Source: Bordetella parapertussis | GTDB lineage: Bacteria; Bacteroidota; Bacteroidia; Chitinophagales; Chitinophagaceae | NCBI GenBank assembly: GCA_943331005.2 | Contig: CALQJX020000004.1 | Location: 120,614 to 184,613 of the forward strand | DNA: 64,000 nucleotides | Reading direction: 5' to 3' | In this document: one piece after another, positions 24,651 through 32,395 of the stretch | How the letters are laid out: every line of letters begins with the position of its first letter | Numbering within the stretch: the stretch's first letter is position 1 | Position numbers and translations under genes: made by a program | Notes under the pieces: model-generated | Told to the model about the DNA's origin: nothing | Seen by the model: the letters and a program-made list of their open reading frames with translations, nothing else | Database searches by the model: none

Positions 24651-25877
24651 TCAAGGTAGACGCCTGTATACTGCTTCGATTACAACTGCATTTGCAGCAT
24701 CAATTGCTTCTGTGTCGTAAGCTTCCAGGTAAATTCCGGTTACTGAGTTACCGTATTCATGGCCAAGTGCTTCAGCTATCAGATCTTTACTGTACCCTAA
24801 AGTCTTTGCAATGTTGGCCCAAGTGTATCTGGCATAGTAAGTAGTTACGTGTGCTTCAATTTTACAGAGTTTAGCTATTTTGGCAAGGTACTTGTTTGTA
24901 GTCTTGATTGTCTGATGGCATTTAGTATCAATCTTAGCATGACTATCTCCTTTACAAAGTACCGGCAGAATGTGATCCACATTGCTTTCGGGATTGAAAT
25001 ACCTGTTAATGATTTCTTTTGCCCTATCCGGCACATTGATACTATAAACCTTCTTCGTTTTGCTCCTGCTGAATATAACTCTGCCATTATTTGTGCTACT
25101 CCGAGTAAGTTTAAAAAGATCTGTAAAGTTTACCCCTATCAGGCAAAATGACAACATGAAGTAATTTCGTGCATGCCACATTGGTGTATCTGGCTCAATC
25201 TCCAGAGATACTATTGCGTGCATCTCATTTATTGTCAATGCTCTTGAAACCGTCTTAGTAGTTCTTATTTTATACTTCTTGAAGGGATAGTACTTTGCCT
25301 CTACCAGATCAGCGTTGATTGCCTTATTGAACAATGCTCTGATCTCTCTCATGTAAGAAGCTATTGCATTCAAGGTTACCTTCTCGGCCAACATTGAGTT
25401 AGCAAACCGATCAAGTAAGTTGTAGTCTATTTGTTCAAACTTGAGTTCTTCATTATCTGTAAAACGAAGCAGCCGGTCACTTGCCGTTTTGTAGGCATCT
25501 GCATTTCCGATTCTTCCGGCTTTTTTAAGGTTATTAATCTCCTTCGTAGCAAATGACTTGAAGGTCACATGCTTACTGCTATTGTCGGTCTCCCTCCCCA
25601 CCAACTGCTCCACCGCGTATACTTTTTCAACTTTTTCAAATGTCAAGGCTGTCTCCTGAACATCATTCAGAACCTGGTTGATTTTTAAGGTAATTAGTTT
25701 AGCGTTAGGATGGGATGCTTTTACCTTCTGTAACCTGGCATTCCACTCTTCTTTTTTGAGTAGTACATTGAGCGATACTATCCTGTGCTTTCGGTTGTAG
25801 GTGACTCTTAGTTTTAAAGGGTACTTGTCACCCGTTGGCGTTCTTTCATCAAGGTACAATTTGTAAGTAATTGCCAT
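24651..25877 (-). CDS. tyrosine recombinase (integrase)
   Basis: A 408-aa integrase from the ATG at 25877 with the layout of Bacteroidota element integrases: N-terminal arm-binding domain (LYLDERTPTGDKYPLKLRV), SAM-like core-binding domain (about 105-205), catalytic domain. R350 in YYARYTW, H373 in ALGHEYG and Y383 in GIYLEAY match the second Arg, second His and nucleophile. The usual HxxR His is Tyr at that position (YxxR-like context), and the first Arg is not in the standard RG motif. It lies 157 bp from the tRNA end and presumably catalyses the att recombination. Confidence 0.9.
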   Translation of the reverse strand: MAITYKLYLDERTPTGDKYPLKLRVTYNRKHRIVSLNVLLKKEEWNARLQKVKASHPNAKLITLKINQVLNDVQETALTFEKVEKVYAVEQLVGRETDNSSKHVTFKSFATKEINNLKKAGRIGNADAYKTASDRLLRFTDNEELKFEQIDYNLLDRFANSMLAEKVTLNAIASYMREIRALFNKAINADLVEAKYYPFKKYKIRTTKTVSRALTINEMHAIVSLEIEPDTPMWHARNYFMLSFCLIGVNFTDLFKLTRSSTNNGRVIFSRSKTKKVYSINVPDRAKEIINRYFNPESNVDHILPVLCKGDSHAKIDTKCHQTIKTTNKYLAKIAKLCKIEAHVTTYYARYTWANIAKTLGYSKDLIAEALGHEYGNSVTGIYLEAYDTEAIDAANAVVIEAVYRRLP

Positions 25878-25989
25878 GCAATTTGTTTTGTGCAAGGCAT
25901 CTGTAGATCTTGTAAAACATTTGTAAAACAAATAGCTTCAAAACGAGCAAAATAGGCGGATGGGATGAACCCTGTCAAAAATGGAAAAA

Positions 25990-26034
25990 TCCCCTAAAAA
26001 GCTTTACTGTATTGCTTCTTAGAGGATTTTTTTT
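25990..26034. terminator. bidirectional hairpin terminator at the element's right end
   Basis: CCCCTAAAAAGC (25991-26002) pairs with GCTTCTTAGAGG (about 26014-26025) with a few mismatches. Eight T follow on the plus strand, and TTTTT follows on the minus strand. It lies directly behind the tRNA 3' end, so it can end the tRNA transcript in place of the native terminator now displaced to 1181-1217. Confidence 0.65.
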
Positions 26035-26094
26035 GTGTGGTCCCACCAGGGCATGATCCTGGGACCCCCTGATTATGAGTCAGGTGCTCTAACC
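26035..26094 (-). other. attR-type site within the intact tRNA(CAU)
   Basis: Identical over 60 bp to 1227-1286. Here it is the 3' three-quarters of a complete tRNA gene. The first differing base on each side gives the limits of the recombination core. Confidence 0.9.
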
Positions 26095-26111
26095 AACTGA
26101 GCTATAGGACC
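26038..26111 (-). tRNA. tRNA with CAU anticodon (Met or Ile2)
   Basis: A 74-nt cloverleaf: acceptor GGTCCTA/TGGGACC, D stem GCTC/GAGC, anticodon stem CCTGA/TCAGG with loop CTCATAA (anticodon CAT), T stem CCAGG/CCTGG, discriminator A. CCA is not encoded. A CAU anticodon could be elongator Met or lysidine-modified Ile; sequence alone does not settle this. A perfect TACATTTG -7 box lies upstream. Confidence 0.95.
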
Positions 26112-26140
26112 AATGATGCGTTAACATCAAAATTGGAGTG

Positions 26141-26148
26141 CAAATGTA
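26141..26148 (-). promoter_or_regulatory. -7 promoter box for the tRNA(CAU)
   Basis: The minus strand reads TACATTTG, the Bacteroidota TAnnTTTG -7 consensus, 30 bp upstream of the tRNA 5' end. The same octamer precedes tRNA-His at 59002. Confidence 0.7.
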
Positions 26149-26236
26149 GTGGTTCTTTTGAAAACAAAAAAGAAAAATGCACCTATTTACGGGAATTTTT
26201 CTTTCTTGTTGCTTCGTGGTGTGGTTATTGGGGCTG

Positions 26237-26470
26237 CTAAAGCGCCTTGCTCATGGTGCCTATGACCATGTCTATGAGGCTATTTCTTAAGGTATCGAGC
26301 CGGATCTGGGCAAGGCCGGCCTGTTGTAGGGCTTTCATCAGCATGAGTTCTTTTTTTCCCTGCATCAGAAAGCGCACATCATCTATAGTGAGCCTGCCGG
26401 TAGTAAGCAATAGTGTGCAGCATATTGCTGCCAGCCATGTTTTGCCGCGGTGCATGATAGAAAAGTTCAT
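26237..26470 (-). CDS. small hypothetical protein
   Basis: A 77-aa frame with a hydrophobic N-terminal half (TWLAAICCTLLLT) and a helical C-terminal half (LMLMKALQQAGLAQIRLDTL). It lies just outside the element, divergent to the thioredoxin-fold gene. An opposing rightward frame covers the same DNA, so coding is uncertain. Confidence 0.35.
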   Translation of the reverse strand: MNFSIMHRGKTWLAAICCTLLLTTGRLTIDDVRFLMQGKKELMLMKALQQAGLAQIRLDTLRNSLIDMVIGTMSKAL

Positions 26471-26695
26471 GAATACAAACCTAGTAGATAGTATTGGTGT
26501 GGCATACCGTATTTTCTCCGTTTTTTGGTGGCGTATAAATACGGTATAGGCCGGGTGGCATAACTGATTTGCGGATTGTGTATGGCAGCAAATGAATAGC
26601 AGAGAGGTAGTGCTGTTTGACGGGCATAGATAATAAACAGATGATAAACACGTTTATATAGCAGGGCTTTCTTCACACACACAAATCTGATAATT

Positions 26696-27313
26696 ATGCG
26701 CAGGATAGTAGTAACCATATTGGTGGCATTAGTGTTGCCGCTCTGTTCTTTTGAACCGGACACGTTGCTGAGCAAACCAATGCCTTTGCTGAAGACTGCT
26801 ACTGTGGCGGGCAAAGCGGTAGATGAGGCTTACTACAGGGGGCATGTAACAGTGGTGAGCTTTATGTATATAGGCTGCCTGCCCTGCATGAATGAAATAG
26901 CCTTGCTGAATAAACTAAAAAAAGAGTATGCCGAAATGGGGGTGCAGGTGCTATGTGTAGCTGCGCAAATGAAGCAGCAGATGATAGATATGAATGCTGA
27001 TGGAACTACCATGTTCAGCAAGCTGAGAATGGCTATGGGTGCGGAAGCAATAGGCTATGACATTCAGCCGGCATGCCCTGATGCAGTGAGTAAAATGAAG
27101 CAGACAGGGGACAGTGAAAATCAGAATATAACGCTGAGGAGCGAATGTGATGTGATTACAGAGGTGTATGGTGTACATTCTTTTCCTACCCTCTTTTATG
27201 TAGACAAAAAGGGAGTGATAAGGAAGATAAAGAAAGGAGGGCCCGGGGAACGGAATGATATGGCACTGTATGCCGAACTGAAAGCAGATGTGGACAAGCT
27301 GCTGGCAGAATAA
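26696..27313 (+). CDS. TlpA-like thioredoxin-fold exported protein
   Basis: A 205-aa protein with an N-terminal signal/anchor segment and a thioredoxin-fold domain. The active-site motif is C61-L-P-C64 in FMYIGCLPCMNE, and the cis-Pro lies in SFPTLFYVDKKG (about residues 165-176), as in TlpA/ResA/AhpC-TSA proteins. It probably reduces disulfides or supports cytochrome maturation in the periplasm. A ~60-residue insertion between the two motifs carries extra cysteines (PACPD, RSECDV). Monocistronic by position. Confidence 0.8.
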   Translation: MRRIVVTILVALVLPLCSFEPDTLLSKPMPLLKTATVAGKAVDEAYYRGHVTVVSFMYIGCLPCMNEIALLNKLKKEYAEMGVQVLCVAAQMKQQMIDMNADGTTMFSKLRMAMGAEAIGYDIQPACPDAVSKMKQTGDSENQNITLRSECDVITEVYGVHSFPTLFYVDKKGVIRKIKKGGPGERNDMALYAELKADVDKLLAE

Positions 27314-27322
27314 GCACAGTAG

Positions 27323-27745
27323 CTAGCTGTTCCTATATTTGTCTTTGAACGCCTCTTTATCGCCATACTCGGCAAAGTTCATGCGCTGCTGGTGTTCTGC
27401 CTCTTTGAATTTTGCATTCATAGCGTGCCTGATGGGGCACCAGTGTTTTTCTGTTCTGGATACAATTTCTTTCCAGTAGCGCATGAGTCCGTTTACGTAG
27501 CCGCAGTAGGCGCAGCCTATCTTCTGCACCGCATTGAGGTAGGGTAGTCTGAGCCGGTCTGCTACCATGATGTACTGGCTGCGCTGCACCAGCTCTATTT
27601 TGTAGATAGGGAAGCAGATGCGGTGATATAACTCTGCCCACACATCGAGCAGGATGACAGGTATGATGAGTGATGCTATGATGGGCGTAACGAGCAACAC
27701 CAGTATGCGGTTTCCGAAGCCCCTTTTCTTTTTGGTTGTTTCCAT
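27323..27745 (-). CDS. membrane-anchored hypothetical protein
   Basis: A 140-aa protein with one transmembrane helix (LVLLVTPIIASLIIPVILLD) and a juxtamembrane YHRICFPIYKIELV. The soluble part has IGCAYCGYVNGLMRYW and then TEKHWCPIRHAM, i.e. CxxC plus C...H, a possible metal site. The spacing and Trp/Tyr residues recur in uncharacterised proteins of environmental bacteria (memory). Function unknown. Confidence 0.6.
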   Translation of the reverse strand: METTKKKRGFGNRILVLLVTPIIASLIIPVILLDVWAELYHRICFPIYKIELVQRSQYIMVADRLRLPYLNAVQKIGCAYCGYVNGLMRYWKEIVSRTEKHWCPIRHAMNAKFKEAEHQQRMNFAEYGDKEAFKDKYRNS

Positions 27746-27795
27746 GTTGGTTGTTCTATTTTGGGGATAGCAGAGCGATAGTCTGCGGACAGCGT

Positions 27796-28251
27796 TTATT
27801 TTCCCTTCACTTTTTTGAGCACTACGGGTAGTTTGCTGAATTTTTTATCGGCAACTATGAGCAGCATGGGCTGCATGGAATAGGACTGTTTGCTACCAGT
27901 GGTAATGCTGTATTCAAAGATGAGTTTTCCTTTTTGCTGTTGCAGCGAAATGGGTGCCAAGGTGGTGGCAATATCTGTAACAGGTGGTATGATGGCAATG
28001 GCAAACTGTTTGCTGAAATCGATCTGCGTAGGTTTGCCATCGGGGCCCATGGTGGTGGCCTGTCCGAATGTGGCATTGTAGGTGTTGAGGTCGGTGATCT
28101 TATGATCCTTTAAGGAGGCGGGTTTGTAGTCGTTGCGCACAAAAATGTTCTTTGCAACGGTGTAGGCAATTGTTGCGCTCTTTTGTGCAAAGACGCAGGT
28201 GCAGAGCAGGCACAGCAGTGTGGTGCAGTATTGCAGTATTCTTTTGTTCAT
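27796..28251 (-). CDS. secreted hypothetical protein
   Basis: A 151-aa protein from the ATG at 28251, which begins a clean signal peptide (MNKRILQYCTTLLCLL...VFAQ). The upstream ATG at 28314 would put 21 residues before it. The mature part is a beta-rich domain with TIAYTVAKNIFVRND, then KQFAIAIIPPVTD and LIFEYSITTGSKQSY. No family recognised. It is 59 bp downstream of the NHL-repeat gene and may share its transcript. Confidence 0.55.
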   Translation of the reverse strand: MNKRILQYCTTLLCLLCTCVFAQKSATIAYTVAKNIFVRNDYKPASLKDHKITDLNTYNATFGQATTMGPDGKPTQIDFSKQFAIAIIPPVTDIATTLAPISLQQQKGKLIFEYSITTGSKQSYSMQPMLLIVADKKFSKLPVVLKKVKGK

Positions 28252-28310
28252 AAAGGTTGATGCGTTGGTAAGAGCCGGGGCAATGTGTCTGCGGTTCCGG
28301 CTCAACGCCG

Positions 28311-29657
28311 TCAAAGTTCTTTATAATATTTCAATATCTGTGAGGAGTTGCTGTGAATTATCTGCACGGTGTATACGCCGGCAGGGGCATCTGTAATAGC
28401 AATGGAATGGATGCCGGCACGCAGTTGTGCAGCGTATATGCACTGCCCCAGTATGTTGCTGATAGAAACAGCAGCACCGGCGGGGAGGTCTAAGCTGAAT
28501 GTGCCAGTCGAAGGATTGGGGTAAAGCAGGGTATTGTAGCTATCTGCAATATGCTGTACTGCAGATATGGGTTGAGTTACTTTTCTTATTACCGAGTTGC
28601 CCGCATCGGCAATGTAGAGGGAGCCTGCAGTGTCTACAAAAACAGCATAGGGATTGTATAGTGTGGCTGCAGTGGCGGGGCCGCCATCGCCGGTATAGCT
28701 ATAGGTGCCGGTGCCTACAATGGTAGTGATGATGCCGGAGGTGCTTACTTTTCTGATGACATTGTTGCCGTTCTCGGAAATAAAGATGATACCGTTCTTA
28801 TCTACAAAAACAGCATTGGGCTGACTGAGTGCTGCTGCTGTAGCGGGACCATGATCTCCGCTGTAGCCATTGCTGCCATTGCCTGCTACGGTGGATATGA
28901 TGCCGGTGGTGGCATCTATTTTGCGAATGATATTGTTGCCATATTCTGCAAAGAAGATATTGCCGGCCGCATCGAGGCAGAGGCTAACGGGATAAGCTAA
29001 TTTTGCAGCAGTAGCTGCGCCGCCATCGCCCGAATAGCCATTGGTGCCATTGCCTGCTATGGTACTGATGATGCCTGTGGCAGTAGTCACCTTGCGTATG
29101 CGATGATTGCCGTAGTCGGGTATGTATAAATTCCCTGCGGCATCGGTACAGGCAGCGCCCGGTGTTTCCATGTGTGCCGCTGTTGCAGGGCCGCCATCGC
29201 CCGAGAAGCCGCCGCCGCCATTGCCGGCTATGGTATTAATGATGCCTGTAGTGGTATTGACCTTTCTTACCACATTGTTGTACCATTCGGTAATGTACAT
29301 GTTGCCGGCAGTGTCGAGAAAGATGCCATTGGGCTTGTTGAAGATAGCTGCAGCAGCCGGGCCACCATCGCCAGCGTAGCCGGTAGTGCCATTGCCTGCA
29401 AGGGTAGATAGTGTGCCGCCGGGTGTGAGCTTGCGTATGCGCTGATTGTAATTGTCTGCAATAAAAACATTGCCAGCCTTGTCTACAAAAATACTTTCGG
29501 GATGTGCCAGCGAGTAGTTGGTAGCAGGTGTGCCATCTCCGATATATTGAGTAATACCATCGCCCGCAATGGTGGTGATGATACCCTGGGCAAAAGTGCC
29601 GGGGGCGCTTGACAGCAATATAGCCAGTATGCAAAGATGTAAACGAATCCCGGTCAT
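28311..29657 (-). CDS. T9SS-exported NHL-repeat beta-propeller
   Basis: A 448-aa protein: signal peptide to about residue 24, then six NHL units of about 55 residues with the pattern NGxxGYxGDGGPATAA...P...DxxGNxYIADxxNxxIRKV, forming a beta propeller. The last ~75 residues are a T9SS type A sorting domain (LYPNPSTGTFSLDL, ISNILGQ, PAGVYTVQI, YYKEL). It is exported across the outer membrane and probably binds proteins or glycans. A paralogue lies directly upstream at 29738. Confidence 0.85.
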   Translation of the reverse strand: MTGIRLHLCILAILLSSAPGTFAQGIITTIAGDGITQYIGDGTPATNYSLAHPESIFVDKAGNVFIADNYNQRIRKLTPGGTLSTLAGNGTTGYAGDGGPAAAAIFNKPNGIFLDTAGNMYITEWYNNVVRKVNTTTGIINTIAGNGGGGFSGDGGPATAAHMETPGAACTDAAGNLYIPDYGNHRIRKVTTATGIISTIAGNGTNGYSGDGGAATAAKLAYPVSLCLDAAGNIFFAEYGNNIIRKIDATTGIISTVAGNGSNGYSGDHGPATAAALSQPNAVFVDKNGIIFISENGNNVIRKVSTSGIITTIVGTGTYSYTGDGGPATAATLYNPYAVFVDTAGSLYIADAGNSVIRKVTQPISAVQHIADSYNTLLYPNPSTGTFSLDLPAGAAVSISNILGQCIYAAQLRAGIHSIAITDAPAGVYTVQIIHSNSSQILKYYKEL

Positions 29658-29687
29658 GAGCAGCCTAAAGTGGTATTACCAAATATA

Positions 29688-29717
29688 CAAAATGCACCTG
29701 TAAGCAGGTGCATTTTG
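29688..29717 (-). terminator. 13-bp hairpin between NHL genes
   Basis: A perfect 13-bp stem (29688-29700 with 29705-29717) with a 4-nt loop ending in TTTTG on the minus strand. It follows the stop codon of the upstream NHL gene and probably ends its transcript. Confidence 0.65.
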
Positions 29718-29737
29718 TAGCGTATGTATGAAGTGGA

Positions 29738-31102
29738 TTACTTAACGATCGTGATCTTCTGCACATCTGTGCCGGAAGTGCTGTTCACTTTTACAGTGTA
29801 GGTACCGGCAGGTTGTTTCAGCGATACTGTATTTTGTCCGTTTGTAAGTGTGCCGGATTGTACCATTTCGCCTGCTATGTTGTAGATCTCCATTGTGGCA
29901 TTTGCTGCATCTGTAGCCACTGTGAAATTGCCATTGCTTGGGTTAGGGAACACGCTCACTTTGTCTGTAGCAGTGCTGCTATTGCCCATAGTTGCCGTTT
30001 TGTAGGCACTACCGGTGATGACCCTTACGCGCTGGTTGCCAGCATCAGCGATATAGATCTTGCCAGTTGCAGGGTCTTCCCAGATACCGGTTGGCTGGTT
30101 GAGTGATGCTGCGTTTGGTGCGCCACCGTCGCCGGAGAAGCCCATAGAACCATTACCTGCCAGTGTACTGATGATACCTGTCTGCTGATTTACCACACGA
30201 ACTACGTTTGCCGTAGGGTCGCAGATGAAAAGGAAACCTTCTTCAGTAAGGAACAAAGTTTTAGGGTTTCTGAGGAGCGCGCTGTTTGCTGCGCCGCCAT
30301 CGCCGGCATAGCCACCAATACCATAAGTACCTGCAATGGTGCGAACCATACCAGATGCCATGTCTATTTTGCGCACAATATGGTTGCCACCATCTGCTAC
30401 ATATAGATTGCCCAGGTTGTCGGCGCAGATACCGGACATAGTGCCGAAGCTTGCTGCAGCCACCGGAACAGGATTGGCATAAGGGCCGATAAATGTGCCC
30501 GCAAAGGTTGATACTATGTTTGATGAGTTTACTTTGCGAATGCGGTGGTTGCCAATATCGAGTACATATATATTGCCGCTGTTATCGCCGCCTACACCAT
30601 CGGGTATGCAGGTGCGCGCCAGATTGGCATCGCCGCCATCGCCGGTATTGCCCTGATGTCCTTCGCCGCAATGGTTATGTATTGCGTGAGTGCCGGCATC
30701 TACTTTAAAAACGATATCGTTGAAATTGTCGCAAACGAAGAGATTGCCCAGATTGTCGAAATAAAGTGCTGATGGATTTTTGATGGTTGCGAGTGCAGCA
30801 TCGCCGCCCATGCCCGAGTAGCCATAAGCACCGGTGCCGACAACAGTAGAAATGTTGCCTGTAGCTGCATCTATCTTACGAACCCTGTGATTGTTCTTGT
30901 CTGCAACATATACATTGCCAGACGCATCTGTAGCTACAGCCGCAGGCCCCGAGAACCTTGCCAGGTTTGCCGGTCCGCCATCGCCGCTAAAGCCTGATAG
31001 ACCTGTGCCGGCGAGCGTGCTGATAACCCCCTGAGCACCTGCATTGGTGCATATTGCCAGCATAAAGGCAGCACCAAATAAGCGTAAAGAACTTTTTTTC
31101 AT
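29738..31102 (-). CDS. T9SS-exported NHL-repeat beta-propeller
   Basis: A 454-aa protein from the ATG at 31102 (MKKSSLRLFGAAFM signal, cut near AGAQ); the ATG at 31153 would precede the signal by 17 residues. Six NHL units (FSGDGGPANLARFSGP, VADKNNHRVRKID, YAGDGGAANSALL and others) are followed by a T9SS type A domain (VFPNPSNGNFTV, IYNIAGEM, PAGTYTVKV). Tandem paralogue of the gene at 28311; an extracellular propeller without a known ligand. Confidence 0.85.
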   Translation of the reverse strand: MKKSSLRLFGAAFMLAICTNAGAQGVISTLAGTGLSGFSGDGGPANLARFSGPAAVATDASGNVYVADKNNHRVRKIDAATGNISTVVGTGAYGYSGMGGDAALATIKNPSALYFDNLGNLFVCDNFNDIVFKVDAGTHAIHNHCGEGHQGNTGDGGDANLARTCIPDGVGGDNSGNIYVLDIGNHRIRKVNSSNIVSTFAGTFIGPYANPVPVAAASFGTMSGICADNLGNLYVADGGNHIVRKIDMASGMVRTIAGTYGIGGYAGDGGAANSALLRNPKTLFLTEEGFLFICDPTANVVRVVNQQTGIISTLAGNGSMGFSGDGGAPNAASLNQPTGIWEDPATGKIYIADAGNQRVRVITGSAYKTATMGNSSTATDKVSVFPNPSNGNFTVATDAANATMEIYNIAGEMVQSGTLTNGQNTVSLKQPAGTYTVKVNSTSGTDVQKITIVK

Positions 31103-31290
31103 AACAGAGATTTTAATTGAATTAAATTTAGTCAGTTCTTTATGATATTGCAAAATTCTGCTACATTTAATTTTAACTAATAGGTAAATTCATAAAAATC
31201 AATATATCAATTAGTAGGTATATAGTAGTGTCGGGCATGCAAAAACGAAAGGTTACTTTTTAGAAAATGCAGTAACTTCCATTTATCATT

Positions 31291-31833
31291 ATGAACATCA
31301 TACTACAAACCGAACGATTGCTCCTGAGGGAAATAGAACCTGAGGATGATGTGGCATTATTTGAACTGGATGCAGATCCGGAGGTGCACAGGTATCTGGG
31401 TAACAAGCCTGTGCAGCGGATAGAGGACATAAGGGAGGTCATTACTTTTATCCGCTGGCAGTATACGGAGTATGGTATAGGCCGCTGGGCTGTGATAGAA
31501 AAAGAGACGGGTGAATTTGTGGGCTGGAGTGGCCTGAAATACATAACCAACGCCTGGAACGGGCACATTAATTTTTATGATGTGGGCTATCGTCTGCTGC
31601 CCAGGCACTGGGGCAAGGGTTATGCAACAGAATCGGCAAGAGCAGCTATTGCTTATGGTTTTGAGCAGTTGCAGGCAGCAACTATATACGGTACTGCCCA
31701 TGTAGAAAATACAAGATCGAGAAATGCACTACAGAAGTGTGGACTGAGGTATATCGAATCTTTTCAGCATGAGGGTATTCCCTGCGACTGGCTGAAGATA
31801 AGCCGGGAATATTGGGAGGCTATGGACAGATAA
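31291..31833 (+). CDS. GNAT N-acetyltransferase, RimJ/RimL type
   Basis: A 180-aa acetyltransferase of the RimJ/RimL branch. It begins IILQTERLLLREIEPEDD, has EFVGWSGLKYI as strand 4, and the acetyl-CoA loop is RLLPRHWGKGYATESA. The C-terminal NTRSRNALQKCGLR is the family's conserved helix end. It transfers acetyl groups from acetyl-CoA to an amine, protein N-terminus or small molecule; the substrate cannot be told. Divergent from the NHL gene pair. Confidence 0.85.
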   Translation: MNIILQTERLLLREIEPEDDVALFELDADPEVHRYLGNKPVQRIEDIREVITFIRWQYTEYGIGRWAVIEKETGEFVGWSGLKYITNAWNGHINFYDVGYRLLPRHWGKGYATESARAAIAYGFEQLQAATIYGTAHVENTRSRNALQKCGLRYIESFQHEGIPCDWLKISREYWEAMDR

Positions 31834-31893
31834 TAGTTGGCCATATTTTCGATCCTTAATGCTGACTTAATACCCGCTGTGTAATCTTGCAGC

Positions 31894-32292
31894 GTGAAGA
31901 AGACCATTCAGGTACTTTTAATGTCAGTGGTGTTATATGCAACGAGTTGTAATCATCAGCCACAGATAGCTATAGAGCCGGCCGTACCCGGATGTGATAG
32001 TATGCAGATGAGTTATGCAAAAAACATTCAACCTATCTTCAGGCAACATTGTTATGAATGTCATGCCACGGCAGTGAGTGCAACCGGTGGGTTGGATCTG
32101 GAAGATACGGCCTCATTGAAACATTATCTGCTCAAAGGATTCAGGGGAGATGGGGTCTATGGGTCGCTGCTCTACAACTGTATGCTGCACAGCAGGTATT
32201 CGCAGCACATGCCACCTACCTATGTGATAGATTCCTGTTCGCTGCACAAGATCCACAATTGGTTATCAGCAGGCGGGTCTGTGATAAATTGA
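31894..32292 (+). CDS. cytochrome c lipoprotein
   Basis: A 132-aa protein starting at a GTG. It has a lipobox ending TSC19, then one c-type heme motif C53-Y-E-C56-H57 in IFRQHCYECHATA. A Met in HMPPTY (about residues 104-108) could be the distal ligand. The SYAKNIQPIF start of the domain is usual for the planctomycete/cytochrome c-like domains that end in L-x-x-W-L-x-A-G. It probably carries electrons at the outer face of the envelope. Confidence 0.8.
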   Translation: MKKTIQVLLMSVVLYATSCNHQPQIAIEPAVPGCDSMQMSYAKNIQPIFRQHCYECHATAVSATGGLDLEDTASLKHYLLKGFRGDGVYGSLLYNCMLHSRYSQHMPPTYVIDSCSLHKIHNWLSAGGSVIN

Positions 32293-32395
32293 ACAGTGCG
32301 CTTTAAGTGTGCATATAGATGAATGAGGGGTAGAGTTGTAGCGGAAACCGGAGAAAAATACTAACTTTAATTCTGAGTTAAAACGTTAGTATAAT

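Larger units (their letters stand above)
1227..26094. mobile_element. about 24.8-kb integrative element in a tRNA(CAU) gene
   Basis: It is bounded by a perfect 60-bp direct repeat made of tRNA 3' sequence, with a tyrosine integrase beside the intact tRNA. It is visibly more AT-rich than the chromosome to the right and holds mainly uncharacterised genes. The recognised core is integrase, two RepL-like proteins, a polymerase-like protein, a RecA-like ATPase, DUF3871 and RadC. No relaxase, VirB/Tra, VirD4/TraG or phage structural gene was seen. It is inferred to be a non-conjugative integrative element or satellite that may replicate after excision. Confidence 0.88.

Noticed and set aside
1227..26094. 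Element as a prophage or conjugative element
   Set aside because: No capsid, terminase, tail, relaxase, VirD4 or type IV secretion gene was recognised.
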